Origin: a virus | Length of the DNA stretch: 64,000 bases | Strand: one strand, 5' to 3' | Virus record (IMG/VR): IMGVR_UViG_3300032334_001128 | Coordinates: 62,001 to 126,000 of that record | Part shown: one piece after another, positions 26,852 to 35,576 of the stretch | Numbering within the stretch: position 1 is the stretch's first letter | How the letters are laid out: each line of letters starts with the position of its first letter | Translations under genes and position numbers: made by a program | The notes under the pieces: generated by a model | Told to the model about the DNA's origin: nothing | What the model saw: only the letters and a program-made list of their open reading frames with translations | Databases searched by the model: none

Positions 26852-27875
26852 TATTATTCTCCTGATTATTATTTAGACCGATGGTCGTTTCTAAAATTTT
26901 TCCTGCCAAGCCTTTTGATGGTATATACGATTTGTACAGATCTTTCTGGGCCATAGCTAGAATTCTTCTGTTTTCTGGATGCATAGCTTCAATGCTAGAA
27001 GCTAGTGCTTCCCACGCATCACCAAGTTTACTGGACTCTTTCCACTCCGTAGCAATTGGTGTGAGAGTGTTTAAAGCTTGAACATATCTGTATGTCCACC
27101 AAGTTCCATCTTTTTTGTGTGGACTTATTAGCACACCGATAGATTTTTCAATCTGAGATAAGACTTGATCGTCTGTCCAGCCTTTATTCCACTTCATAGG
27201 AGAATTTGGGTAGATCAATGATGCGGTAGTTGACTTAGCCCAGTCTGTTTTATGTGTATCAGCTACCCATTTATCTCGTCTTGACTCTTCAGATTCTAAG
27301 TCTTGTAGTAGATACGAATCTAAATTAATTCCAGATAAAACTTTTAAATTAGGTGGCAGAAGACTTTTAATTTTTCCTGGAGTTGACCAAGGGAGTGTTG
27401 GATAGATTACATCCGGCCAATCCTGATCCATTAATTTTTCTACAGCACCAAATAATCTGGTTTTTAAAAGTTCGTCAGAAGTTACTAAAGAAAAGTCTTT
27501 TCTATATGAAAAGAAAGATTTTGTAAATGATTCAGGATTTGAATGTATTGATTTGATACTAAAAGTAATTTGATTAACTTTAGGAGCATCAATAAAAAGT
27601 TTAAGTTTCGGTGAGTCCCACATTAGATCAATAATGCTAAGTGCACCGTACAGTCTATTTGCAGCAAGACTTGTTAGTGGGGATATTCCCACCAAAATAG
27701 AGTCGTAAGAATCTAAATCTTCATAAGAAAAATTAATGTCTGGATCTACCCAAGTCACATCGTGACCTACTTCTGTGAGTACTTTATTTAGTACTCCAGC
27801 AAAATTTAGAGATTTTTTATTAGCTGACTCTGACGCTTGAGATGCAGACATACCTGTCAATAAAATGTTACTCAT
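26844..27875 (-). CDS. Glycosyltransferase-like protein (GT-B-like), uncertain
   Basis: 343 aa. The start (NILLTGMSASQASE, then a DVTWVDPD strand) resembles the N-terminal Rossmann domain of GT-B enzymes, and the region ISPHKKDGTWWTYRYVQAL followed by TPIATEW has the shape of the C-terminal sugar-nucleotide site. No DXD motif is seen, as expected for GT-B. Placement in the replication operon hints at DNA-base glycosylation, as in phages with modified bases, but the cognate modified-base synthesis gene is not seen. Alternative: a host-glycan enzyme. Confidence 0.4.
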   Translation of the reverse strand: MSNILLTGMSASQASESANKKSLNFAGVLNKVLTEVGHDVTWVDPDINFSYEDLDSYDSILVGISPLTSLAANRLYGALSIIDLMWDSPKLKLFIDAPKVNQITFSIKSIHSNPESFTKSFFSYRKDFSLVTSDELLKTRLFGAVEKLMDQDWPDVIYPTLPWSTPGKIKSLLPPNLKVLSGINLDSYLLQDLESEESRRDKWVADTHKTDWAKSTTASLIYPNSPMKWNKGWTDDQVLSQIEKSIGVLISPHKKDGTWWTYRYVQALNTLTPIATEWKESSKLGDAWEALASSIEAMHPENRRILAMAQKDLYKSYIPSKGLAGKILETTIGLNNNQENNNE

Positions 27876-27903
27876 AAAATCTCCTTAATAAATTGTGTAA
27901 GGA

Positions 27904-27924
27904 CACCACGCATGTAGCGTGGTG
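27904..27924 (-). promoter_or_regulatory. Intergenic stem-loop between SSB-like and GT-like genes
   Basis: CACCACGC (27904-27911) pairs with GCGTGGTG (27917-27924), 8 bp and 5-base loop. No U-run follows on the minus strand (reading TTACACAATTT). It is probably a partial terminator or mRNA-processing hairpin reducing expression downstream of the SSB-like gene. Confidence 0.55.
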
Positions 27925-27943
27925 CCCCCACAAGCAATCTAAT

Positions 27944-28468
27944 TTAGAACGGCGCACCTGGGGCAGGAGCCGGAGCAGGGGCAGGAGCCGGTGCTGGAGG
28001 TACAGCTGCACCTGCAGTAGTAGCGGCAACTGAGTCGATAGAAACGCCAGGAGTAGCCGCAATGCGGTGGTACTTCTTGATCTCGTTGCTAACGTTTCCG
28101 TTGTAAGTCTTTTTACCAAGAGTTACACGGAAGTGTGCACCACGAAGAGCATCTTCAATCTGAGCGTCAGTACGGTCAGGAGTGAAGTAGCTCTGAGGTA
28201 GACCAAGGGCAGCCATCTTAGAGAAGAATGCACCTAGGGCCTTAGGGTTGTCAAGAACAACAACGAGGTTGTCCCAAACAAGACGCTTAGCATAAGCGCC
28301 GTTCTGAACCTCTGCCTTGATCTTGAACATCTTACGTCCAGTCGAAGCAGTGGTAGCGGTAGCTTCAACGACCTTTAGGTCGTAGTCGCCGTCTGGTAGT
28401 GGCTCGTAGTTTCCACCTGCTGAATCTCCAGCAAGTTTGACAATGTCAGCCCAGTTTGTTGTACTCAT
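27944..28468 (-). CDS. Single-strand DNA-binding-like protein (DUF669-like)
   Basis: 174 aa. An OB-like beta-rich core (about 15-130) with PDGDYDLKVVEA at the start of strand 1 and an unstructured Pro/Ala repeat tail of alternating P-A pairs ending in GAPF. The tail length and acid-poor composition differ from bacterial SSB but resemble phage DUF669 proteins found next to Sak4-type ATPases. It directly precedes none but follows the Sak4-like gene in the operon. Binding of ssDNA and feeding it to the annealase is the likely role. Confidence 0.6.
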   Translation of the reverse strand: MSTTNWADIVKLAGDSAGGNYEPLPDGDYDLKVVEATATTASTGRKMFKIKAEVQNGAYAKRLVWDNLVVVLDNPKALGAFFSKMAALGLPQSYFTPDRTDAQIEDALRGAHFRVTLGKKTYNGNVSNEIKKYHRIAATPGVSIDSVAATTAGAAVPPAPAPAPAPAPAPGAPF

Positions 28469-28485
28469 AATTTATGAATACCTTT

Positions 28486-29250
28486 CTACTTAGTAGTTGA
28501 TTTGTTAGTTGCGGCTTTTGGGCCAAAGATGATGTCAAGCATACGCTCAACACCAAGGTCACCCTGCTCGACAATCGAGCCTAGGCGTCCCTGAACGCGT
28601 TCACCGGCATCGTACTTGTCAGTACGCTCGACATACATACGACGAGCTTTGTATGCTGGTTGGGTTGGATCAGGGTTTGGGATGTTCTCCAAAGCAATGG
28701 CACCAAGAACATCATAGAAGTATGGAGCCTGAACTGCAAGTTGACCCTGCAAGTAAGGCTTCATATGTCCATTCTGATCAGAACGAGCCATAGCTGTTAG
28801 AACCACTGCCTCAAGAGGCTGTGTTGGATGCATCGTTAGGTCACGTAGGTCGCGTAGAAGAGCACCCATGTGGCGAAGTAGTTCGCCCCACTGCTGCATC
28901 TTCATCTGCTCTGTACCAGCGATGTTGTCCATGCACTTGACCTGCAGCTCCGAAATGGAGTCGATGATCAAGGACTTGAACTGGTGCTTACCAGCTTGTA
29001 ACCACTGGAAAGCTTTTAGAACTACGTCATAGTCACGCACTGGCACTACGACGGTGTCCCAAGTTCCGTCCGCTACAGGAGGTTCTTCCCGCATTGGATC
29101 CCAATACTTTACGTTGATTGGGAGGAATCTGTGTCCACCCTCAACGTCAAGCATCAGACGAGGATATGGTGCTGTTACTGCGAAAGTTGATTTACCAACC
29201 TTTGACTCGCCGTAGACCATAAGAGTAAGAGAACGTTGTACGTCTGACAT
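28486..29250 (-). CDS. Sak4-like RecA-family ATPase (single-strand annealing)
   Basis: 254 aa. Walker A GESKVGKST (near residues 14-22), then a D-V-E-G-G segment, and a hydrophobic strand ending in SLIIDSISEL as Walker B. The size and domain order match AAA_24/Sak4 recombinases of phages, which are RecA-core proteins used in single-strand annealing. It sits between the SSB-like protein and a PD-(D/E)XK nuclease; together they form a phage recombination set. The 1-base overlap with the nuclease supports one operon. Confidence 0.75.
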   Translation of the reverse strand: MSDVQRSLTLMVYGESKVGKSTFAVTAPYPRLMLDVEGGHRFLPINVKYWDPMREEPPVADGTWDTVVVPVRDYDVVLKAFQWLQAGKHQFKSLIIDSISELQVKCMDNIAGTEQMKMQQWGELLRHMGALLRDLRDLTMHPTQPLEAVVLTAMARSDQNGHMKPYLQGQLAVQAPYFYDVLGAIALENIPNPDPTQPAYKARRMYVERTDKYDAGERVQGRLGSIVEQGDLGVERMLDIIFGPKAATNKSTTK

Positions 29251-30203
29251 TACTCACTACCTTTCTTTTCTTCTGTGTTGTAATAACCGTATGGATCGGA
29301 GACCTCATACATATCTGCAATAGCTGCTTCAGCTGATGATCCATCATCAATCATTGGGCAGATAGTGTAGAACTGGCACTTCCACTTGCAGTCCTTGGTA
29401 GGACGTGGGTAAGCGACAAAATTAGGATCAGCACCTGCATCAAGTGACTTTTTCACGTTGATTAGGTCTGTTACTGCACCGTGAATACGTTGCCAAAAAG
29501 CACGCATTGTAAACACGTTGTGACGAACTTCAATCTGCTCATAGAAAGGTGGCTTAGCGTTAGCTGTACGCTTTACTTTCTTTAGCATAGTAAAGATACC
29601 ACCCTCAGCACGTTCTTCAGGTGCTTTGTTCTGGGCGTGTTCCAAAAGCATGTAAGTCAAAATCTGCTCATTCATCTGAGCCTGGTTTGCAAAGTCTGCA
29701 AAAGATCCACCAACAGTTTTGAAGTCACGGAACATACGAACGCCATCGATCTTACGACGGACACGCATGTCAAGTTTTCCCTGCAGAATTACTTCTCCAT
29801 CAAACATTGGCATCTCAATGATTTCTTCTGTAGAGATCATCTCAAGTTCAGCATCAATACCCTGATCTTCTACCCATTGTAGGTAGCCCTCAAGCATGAT
29901 TCGACCAAGTTCTGCCTCTGACTCTAAGTCTGAAGTATCTCTAAACTCTTTAACCAAAGATTCCAAATCTTTCTTCACTAAAGCAGCATGTGCTTCTAGA
30001 AGACCGATTGCACCTTCAGACGAGTAATACTGATCTAAAGCTTCGTGAATACGAGATCCAAGAGCAAGTGCGCCGGTGTATTGAGTTTGCTTTGGCATTA
30101 GACGACGGTAGTAGTTTAGCCACCATTTACGTCTGCAGTCTTTGAATACCTGAAGCTCTGAATTAGAGAGACGGTATGGTACTGGGGTGTTGTCTTCTGT
30201 CAT
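29250..30203 (-). CDS. Cas4/RecB-like PD-(D/E)XK exonuclease
   Basis: 317 aa. The start has LSNSELQVFKDCRRKWWLNY (first Cys of the iron-sulfur cluster), the helix GSRIHEALDQYY, the active-site strand LQGKLDMRV then RDFKTVG (D...D-x-K), and the final CKWKCQFYTICP cluster. This is the Cas4/AddB-like pattern with a 4Fe-4S cluster. The enzyme would resect DNA ends for the annealing pair. There is no CRISPR locus in the window, so a CRISPR role is not implied. Confidence 0.85.
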   Translation of the reverse strand: MTEDNTPVPYRLSNSELQVFKDCRRKWWLNYYRRLMPKQTQYTGALALGSRIHEALDQYYSSEGAIGLLEAHAALVKKDLESLVKEFRDTSDLESEAELGRIMLEGYLQWVEDQGIDAELEMISTEEIIEMPMFDGEVILQGKLDMRVRRKIDGVRMFRDFKTVGGSFADFANQAQMNEQILTYMLLEHAQNKAPEERAEGGIFTMLKKVKRTANAKPPFYEQIEVRHNVFTMRAFWQRIHGAVTDLINVKKSLDAGADPNFVAYPRPTKDCKWKCQFYTICPMIDDGSSAEAAIADMYEVSDPYGYYNTEEKKGSE

Positions 30204-30205
30204 GA

Positions 30206-32014
30206 TTACAGAATACCTTTCTTGTCGTCTTTTAGCAATTCGAGAAGTTTACCCTTATCTTTCACGATTTGCTCAAAGTTATCGGCCTTACTTTCTAAGA
30301 CTTGGATAACACGTTCCTCGATAGTACCTTCAGTTACATAGTCCATGATAATTACTGAGTCATGGATTTCAGAACCGATGCGGTGAATACGATCGAGAGC
30401 TTGTTTGTGGTCTACAAGAGACCATGGTCTTTGTAGCATAACTAATCTACGTCCGGTTGTCAAGGTGACACCAACACCACCAGCCTGGGCAGTGAATAGG
30501 ATCCACTTAATCTTGCCTGATTGGAAATCATCAATAGCTTTTTGACGCTCGTCTCCGCTTTGAGCACCAGTGATTAGACCATGTGGAATTCCTTCTTTGG
30601 TCATACGAGCACTAAGTAGATCAATTAGCTGACGTGATACTGCACATACAGCTACGCTGTCGTCACCAAAGTCGCCTTCTTTAATATCATCCATCAGAGC
30701 ATCTACCTTACATGATGGCTCTGACAAAGTTACAGTGGTTTCTCCAGTAGCTTCATCAATTACTGACTCAGCAAATGAGCTAGCAAACTGATGTAGACGT
30801 ACAGCTTGAGTCAGAACACTAGGAGCCACTACAGAATCTCCGCCCTCAAGCTCAGCGATCATATTGTCACGCATCTGCTCGTAAGCTTTCTTCTGCTTAG
30901 TAGACATCTCGACGTCACGACGTTCAAACATCATCTCTGGTAGCCAAGGAAGTACACGAGCCTTGAGCATACGACGCATACGCGGGTTGATAGTTGCATG
31001 GAATTCTTCTTCCATATGAGACTTAAGTCCAAGAACCATCATTCCACCAAACGCATTTAGCATTGTGTTGACCATACGATCAATCCAGCGTGTTTTGCTA
31101 GGCCACTCGTCTGGAGAAATCCAGTGAAGAATTGGCCAAAGATCAATGACGTTATTAGCAATAGGGGTACCGGTAAGTGCAAAACGAATATCTGCATCGC
31201 CAGTAGCTGCCCATAGGGCACGAGTCTGTTTAGACTTAGGTTCTTTTGAACGGTGCATCTCGTCAGCAATAACTGCCTTGAAATCAATTTCGTTTAGTTC
31301 TCTTTTGTGAACTTCACATCTAGTCTCAGTGACGCGGTCGTCCATGCCACCACACTCTTTACAGCGAGCTAGTGCAATTGATCCATATCCAGAAAGCCTT
31401 GAGTGAGAACGCAATGATTCCCAGTTGATAACGTAAACGTCAGCTGGCTCTTCAAACTGCTTACGGCGTTGCGTAGCTGTGCCAGAAATTACTTGCACCT
31501 TTACATCTGGCCACCACTTAGCAAACTCTCGTTTCCAGTTTTTCTTCAAAGTGTTAGGGCAGACAATCATTGCAGGAAATACTTCCTGACCCTGGTCTTT
31601 CAAAAGTTTTAGAGCACGGATAGCTTGGGCTGTCTTACCTAGTCCAGGTTCATCAGCTAGAAGTGCACGACGTGCAGTTGCTAGAAACTTTACGCCAGCA
31701 CGCTGGTGTGGGAATAGATCTTGATCGCCTTCGCCATCTGGCAGAAGTTCTAAGTCTCTAAGAAGATTAGCTGGATCTACTCGATTATTACGCTCTTGAG
31801 TAGCCCACTCAACGAGCTTTGGACCTAATACAAGATCGTCTCTAAAAGTAGATCTAAGAGCTAAACAAGCAGTCCAAGATACTGGAATTTTCCATACTTG
31901 CTCTTTTGGATCCCAGGTAGCACCTGGAATGCTTTTACATAGTTCTTTGAATCGCCAATCCGTATAGATGGCAATGTGAGAACCGGAGTCGTTCAGTTCA
32001 ACATTTACTGGCAT
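30206..32014 (-). CDS. SNF2-family DNA helicase/translocase
   Basis: 602 aa. Residues 1-90 have the shape of a HARP/SMARCAL1-like N-terminal module (WDPKEQVWKIPVSW). Walker A DEPGLGKTAQAIRALK, the Walker B box VIADEMH (DEMH rather than DEAH), GTPIANN, and helicase C motifs GGVGVTL and RIHRIGS follow. A CxxC...CxxH-like insert lies in the first RecA lobe (ARCKECGGMDD then TRCEVH). It probably remodels forks or loads at recombination intermediates next to the polymerase and the RuvC-like nuclease. Confidence 0.9.
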   Translation of the reverse strand: MPVNVELNDSGSHIAIYTDWRFKELCKSIPGATWDPKEQVWKIPVSWTACLALRSTFRDDLVLGPKLVEWATQERNNRVDPANLLRDLELLPDGEGDQDLFPHQRAGVKFLATARRALLADEPGLGKTAQAIRALKLLKDQGQEVFPAMIVCPNTLKKNWKREFAKWWPDVKVQVISGTATQRRKQFEEPADVYVINWESLRSHSRLSGYGSIALARCKECGGMDDRVTETRCEVHKRELNEIDFKAVIADEMHRSKEPKSKQTRALWAATGDADIRFALTGTPIANNVIDLWPILHWISPDEWPSKTRWIDRMVNTMLNAFGGMMVLGLKSHMEEEFHATINPRMRRMLKARVLPWLPEMMFERRDVEMSTKQKKAYEQMRDNMIAELEGGDSVVAPSVLTQAVRLHQFASSFAESVIDEATGETTVTLSEPSCKVDALMDDIKEGDFGDDSVAVCAVSRQLIDLLSARMTKEGIPHGLITGAQSGDERQKAIDDFQSGKIKWILFTAQAGGVGVTLTTGRRLVMLQRPWSLVDHKQALDRIHRIGSEIHDSVIIMDYVTEGTIEERVIQVLESKADNFEQIVKDKGKLLELLKDDKKGIL

Positions 32015-32093
32015 TTGTGTTATTCCTTTTGTCTTTATGTATACATACTAGCATAAAAAATCTAGTTTAGTTTTAAATTTTTTGCTAGTATCT

Positions 32094-32564
32094 CTAACTT
32101 TGTAGCAATTTTACTGGTTTCCAGCCACTTTTTACTAATCTTAATAGGGCGTGTCGGATTGCATCAAGTGCGTGTCCCTCACCACCACGGTGCCAATAAT
32201 CCAAAATTCTGATCTTTTCATTAGTGAACATGGCTTTAGCATCTGCTGGAGATTGAAAGAAAATATCATCCGGAGCTCTGCCATGATCTAACATGACTTG
32301 TTTAAGAATTCCGATCTGCTCCAATGAGTATGGAGCCTGAGAGTTCTTGACGGTCTGAGCATTGATAGTAAATCTCTCACAGACTACTTCTAATCTATTA
32401 CCAGTACCACTGGCATAAAGAAAAGCTCGGCGAATTGGATCAGCGTACTCGTGTTGCTGGTATTCACCGGACCAGAGCATTTCTGGTTCGCTTCCCTCGT
32501 CCCATCTAAAAAAGCAAACCCCACTGGCTTTACCTGGGTCAACTGCCAAAATCAATCTACTCAT
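32094..32564 (-). CDS. RuvC-like Holliday-junction resolvase/RNase H-fold nuclease
   Basis: 156 aa from ATG 32562-32564, which overlaps the polymerase stop (ATGAGTAG) and has GGGGAGAAA just upstream; an earlier in-frame start at 32585 is less likely. The first strand LILAVDPGKASGVCFF contains the catalytic Asp; a glutamate follows in VVCERFTI; the final region HALDAIRHALL holds acidic and His residues as in RuvC. Phage RuvC-like enzymes resolve branched DNA before packaging. Confidence 0.75.
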   Translation of the reverse strand: MSRLILAVDPGKASGVCFFRWDEGSEPEMLWSGEYQQHEYADPIRRAFLYASGTGNRLEVVCERFTINAQTVKNSQAPYSLEQIGILKQVMLDHGRAPDDIFFQSPADAKAMFTNEKIRILDYWHRGGEGHALDAIRHALLRLVKSGWKPVKLLQS

Positions 32565-34374
32565 ATTTTTCTCCCCAATTGTCAAACGGTCCGTCTACTC
32601 CAGCTGTAAGGGGGACTTGCCAGCCATCACGGGTGGTCATACATTCTCTAACTGTTTCCATAATCTCTGCAGCTTCTGAGCGTGGAGCTTGTAGAACAAT
32701 TTCGTCATGTACTGGAACAATAAGATACTCTGTCAAATCTGCTTGGTCAAGTTTGATTAAGTTCTGCTTAAAGATTTCAGCAGCACTTGCTTGAATCAAA
32801 TAGTTAGTAAGTGAGTAAACACGATCATCATCGCAAGGCAGACGACGTCCAGTACGAGTTCTTACGTATCCGGTACCTTCGTCTTTTAGACGACGCATTC
32901 CAAGATCTTCAATTTGATGTTGCATCATTTTTACACCTGGGTAGTTGCCATCAAAGGCATCTACAACTTCTTTCATCTGATGATCTGGAACTCCAGCTGT
33001 AAGAGCCATCTTAGATACACCAGCACCATAGAGCTTTCCATAGACAACACCTTTAATAAGTTTACGTCTAGGATCTGACTTTTGCAGACTTGGGTCTTGA
33101 TATACCTGTTGCATAATCGAAGTAAATACGTCACCGCCTACTCTATCTGCTTCATTGAATAGATCGATAAGTTGTTGATCTTCACTGAAGTTTGCAGTTA
33201 GACGGAACTCTACCTGATCTAAGTCAGATGAAATAATTACATGGTCTTCATCCTTAGGAATAAATGCACGACGTACAGTTGCGTCTCCAGACGGAAGAGT
33301 TTGTAGTGCTGGGTCGGTGATAGACATACGACCGGTGCGAGCACCAAGGGTTTTTACAGATGGATGCATGATGCCATCAATATTCCCATCAAGGAAATTT
33401 TTGAAATAAGTATTAGCTAGCTTGTCAGCTTTACGTTGTTGTAGAACTGCCTCTGCTAAAGCACGTTGTCCAGGATCTCCGTCGCGAGCAATCAACATTA
33501 GCTGTTCTTTAGATGCTGATTTTTGACCGCTGGCAGTTGTCTCTGTGATTTCAAATCCCATGGTTTCAAACTGACGAACTAGTTGGATATTGCTTGTAAT
33601 CATGAGACCGTTATAAGTATCTTTGGCCCAATCACGAACTGACTGGCCATAGTTATTTAGTTCATCAAACTTACGCTGAGAATAGTCAAGGTCCACGCGA
33701 GCACCATTGATTTCCATGCGAGTAACAATTTTACGAGTAGCCATTTCTAATTCGTATGCTTGGCTGTAAGGCATTCCAGGGCCACACTTATCCCAGAACT
33801 GCTCGAATAGACGCATAGTTAGGACTGTATCTAGAGCACCATATGCCCAGTAAGGCTCAAAGTTAGTTGGAACGGTTCCCCAGGTCCATCCATTCTCTGT
33901 TAGCGACTGATCTAAATGTGCTTGAAGTCCAGCAGCTCTACGATCTACATATTGCTGTGTAAGTTTTTTCAAAGCACCGGAACCAAGTGGATCAATAATT
34001 TGAGCCATAATCATAGTGTCGTGAGTACGGTGCCATGGAATAGACCACTTTGACTGAATCTCAAACCAACGTGCTTCAAAAGCTACGTTATGGCAGACAA
34101 TTGGTCCATCAAAACGTTCCATGCCTTCGTAAAAAACACCAGACCATTCATTCCAAGGAATGGACCAGCCCTGCTCTCCATCGCCAACTTGAACTAGACG
34201 TAAGCGTCCATGCCAAGGAGATAGAGCATCTTTATGTGGGCGACCTGGAAGCTCTCCAGTTTCTGTATCAATGGCGATAGCGTTATGAGGTCTGCGCTCA
34301 CCTAGCCAAGTTAAAAATTCTTGTGCAGTTTGCACATCTTTTACTAAATGAAGTTTGACATTTTCTAAGCTCAA
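32557..34374 (-). CDS. DNA polymerase I (family A) with 3'-5' exonuclease
   Basis: 605 aa. Translation probably starts at TTG 34372-34374 preceded by AAAGGAATAAC. The exonuclease has AIDTETGE (Asp36, Glu38) and the domain reaches about residue 200. Polymerase motif A is SSDLDQVEFRL, motif B RRKLIKGVVYGKLYG and motif C VPVHDEIV. No 5'-3' exonuclease domain is present, as in most phage family A polymerases. It is the replicative polymerase of this phage, first in the block of replication genes. Confidence 0.95.
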   Translation of the reverse strand: MSLENVKLHLVKDVQTAQEFLTWLGERRPHNAIAIDTETGELPGRPHKDALSPWHGRLRLVQVGDGEQGWSIPWNEWSGVFYEGMERFDGPIVCHNVAFEARWFEIQSKWSIPWHRTHDTMIMAQIIDPLGSGALKKLTQQYVDRRAAGLQAHLDQSLTENGWTWGTVPTNFEPYWAYGALDTVLTMRLFEQFWDKCGPGMPYSQAYELEMATRKIVTRMEINGARVDLDYSQRKFDELNNYGQSVRDWAKDTYNGLMITSNIQLVRQFETMGFEITETTASGQKSASKEQLMLIARDGDPGQRALAEAVLQQRKADKLANTYFKNFLDGNIDGIMHPSVKTLGARTGRMSITDPALQTLPSGDATVRRAFIPKDEDHVIISSDLDQVEFRLTANFSEDQQLIDLFNEADRVGGDVFTSIMQQVYQDPSLQKSDPRRKLIKGVVYGKLYGAGVSKMALTAGVPDHQMKEVVDAFDGNYPGVKMMQHQIEDLGMRRLKDEGTGYVRTRTGRRLPCDDDRVYSLTNYLIQASAAEIFKQNLIKLDQADLTEYLIVPVHDEIVLQAPRSEAAEIMETVRECMTTRDGWQVPLTAGVDGPFDNWGEKYE

Positions 34375-34428
34375 AGTTATTCCTTTTGTCGTTTTGTAAG
34401 TCTAGATGGTGTTTTCTATTTTTGTCAA

Positions 34429-34716
34429 CTAGAAGATCGAATCTCCAAAATCATCATCTTCATCATCAAAAAAATCTTTTGTATGTTTTGGATTTCCACC
34501 AAGCTCATCATCTAGTGGATCATACCTATTAGGTTCCATAATACCGGCTGCACCTGCAATAAATCCAACTAATTCTAGAGCTTCTTGTTTAGTAAATCCA
34601 GAATTTTGAAAAGCTAGATACATCTCGTGTACTTGAATTGCTGCAACGTTTAGTGCAGATGGGAACGCGGTCTCATCAATAACGGCTGGCTGATTTTCGT
34701 TGTTTTGTTCTTCCAT
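34429..34716 (-). CDS. Hypothetical acidic protein (95 aa)
   Basis: The middle (AIQVHEMYLAFQNSGFTKQEALELVGFI) is amphipathic helix typical of small phage DNA-associated or membrane-peripheral proteins; the C-terminus is strongly acidic (FFDDEDDDFGDSIF). Acid tails of this type often contact SSB or basic DNA-binding proteins; here that is inference. It is co-transcribed with the polymerase. Confidence 0.5.
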   Translation of the reverse strand: MEEQNNENQPAVIDETAFPSALNVAAIQVHEMYLAFQNSGFTKQEALELVGFIAGAAGIMEPNRYDPLDDELGGNPKHTKDFFDDEDDDFGDSIF

Positions 34717-34730
34717 GCCAGCCTCCGTTG

Positions 34731-35207
34731 TTAAGGAATGATCTCGTAGTTGTAAACCGATTGTATTCCAGGATCTTGTTTTCCAGAAGACTCTAGAAGA
34801 CGCTGAGCTACACCAGTTAAATACTTTGATCCATGATCGTCGTATTTATACAGTGCTTCAAGTATAGCAGTTGGGTTATCGCTTACTTGTGCCCAATGAC
34901 GATGTTTTTCAGGAAAAACTAAATCCGCTTCTTTTGTAGGATAGCATCGATCGCAGGGAATACTGCCTGGGGATAGTTTATCAAAAGCAAGGTCATGAAG
35001 ATTGTAGTTTCTAACCAATTGACAAGCAGCACCGTGATAAATAAGTGATACACCTATACGTGATAATACGTATGATCCGCTCTCTGTTATATAGAGCTTA
35101 AATTCTATCCACCGGGTAGATCCACGTTTAAATGAAGTGGATTCTCCTAGTAGTTTACCGTTAAATTGAAGCGTACGAGCTCCATCTTTAACTTCAAATT
35201 CAAACAT
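34731..35207 (-). CDS. Hypothetical protein with C-x2-C pair (158 aa)
   Basis: N-terminal half is beta-rich; the middle has SIPCDRCYPT (C-x2-C) and a preceding YHGAACQLVRNYNLHDLAF segment, possibly a zinc or iron site with Cys and His. It neighbours an HTH-like small coiled-coil gene and the acidic protein. No named family recognised. Confidence 0.45.
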   Translation of the reverse strand: MFEFEVKDGARTLQFNGKLLGESTSFKRGSTRWIEFKLYITESGSYVLSRIGVSLIYHGAACQLVRNYNLHDLAFDKLSPGSIPCDRCYPTKEADLVFPEKHRHWAQVSDNPTAILEALYKYDDHGSKYLTGVAQRLLESSGKQDPGIQSVYNYEIIP

Positions 35208-35209
35208 GA

Positions 35210-35404
35210 TTACTCTTTGGTTTTTTTATCTTTAGAAGATTGTTCTAGCTGATCTACTTTTGCTTCTAGCTCTTGATTCTTTTTACGTTCTAGATTTAGC
35301 ATTGCTTCTAGTTCAGCATTTAAAGCCATAGATCTATTTAGCTGATCGCGAGTAATGTTTACGATGTTACCTAAAACTTCGAGCTGGTTTTCATTTTCTG
35401 ACAT
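35210..35404 (-). CDS. Small coiled-coil protein (64 aa)
   Basis: Nearly the whole length is predicted helix with heptad spacing (LNAELEAMLNLERKKNQELEAKVDQLEQ), ending in a Lys/Asp-rich tail. It starts the minus-strand operon, 145 bases from the divergent plus-strand gene. It could dimerise or interact with a partner; no family is recognised. Confidence 0.5.
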   Translation of the reverse strand: MSENENQLEVLGNIVNITRDQLNRSMALNAELEAMLNLERKKNQELEAKVDQLEQSSKDKKTKE

Positions 35405-35576
35405 TATATAGTCCTTAATTTTGTAGTTTGGATATGGTTCTATTTTACATAGGTTTTTAAAGTGTTATCTGGACATCATGTCAAGGATAGCTTTCTGGTA
35501 AGTATTATATCTAGCAACTTCTTTTTTAGTAATGTAGCTTACATATCTATTGTATACTAATAAAAACGAAAGACAC
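35405..35576. promoter_or_regulatory. Divergent intergenic region with a likely plus-strand promoter
   Basis: The -10 TATACT at 35553-35558 (in TTGTATACTAAT) would start RNA near 35565, just before the GTG at 35577. That makes the TTG at 35550 an unlikely start. No good -35 is apparent. The minus-strand start is at 35404. Confidence 0.45.

Noticed and set aside
29250-30203. CRISPR adaptation module because of a Cas4-like nuclease
   Set aside because: No cas1, cas2 or repeat-spacer array in the window; the nuclease sits in a phage recombination operon.
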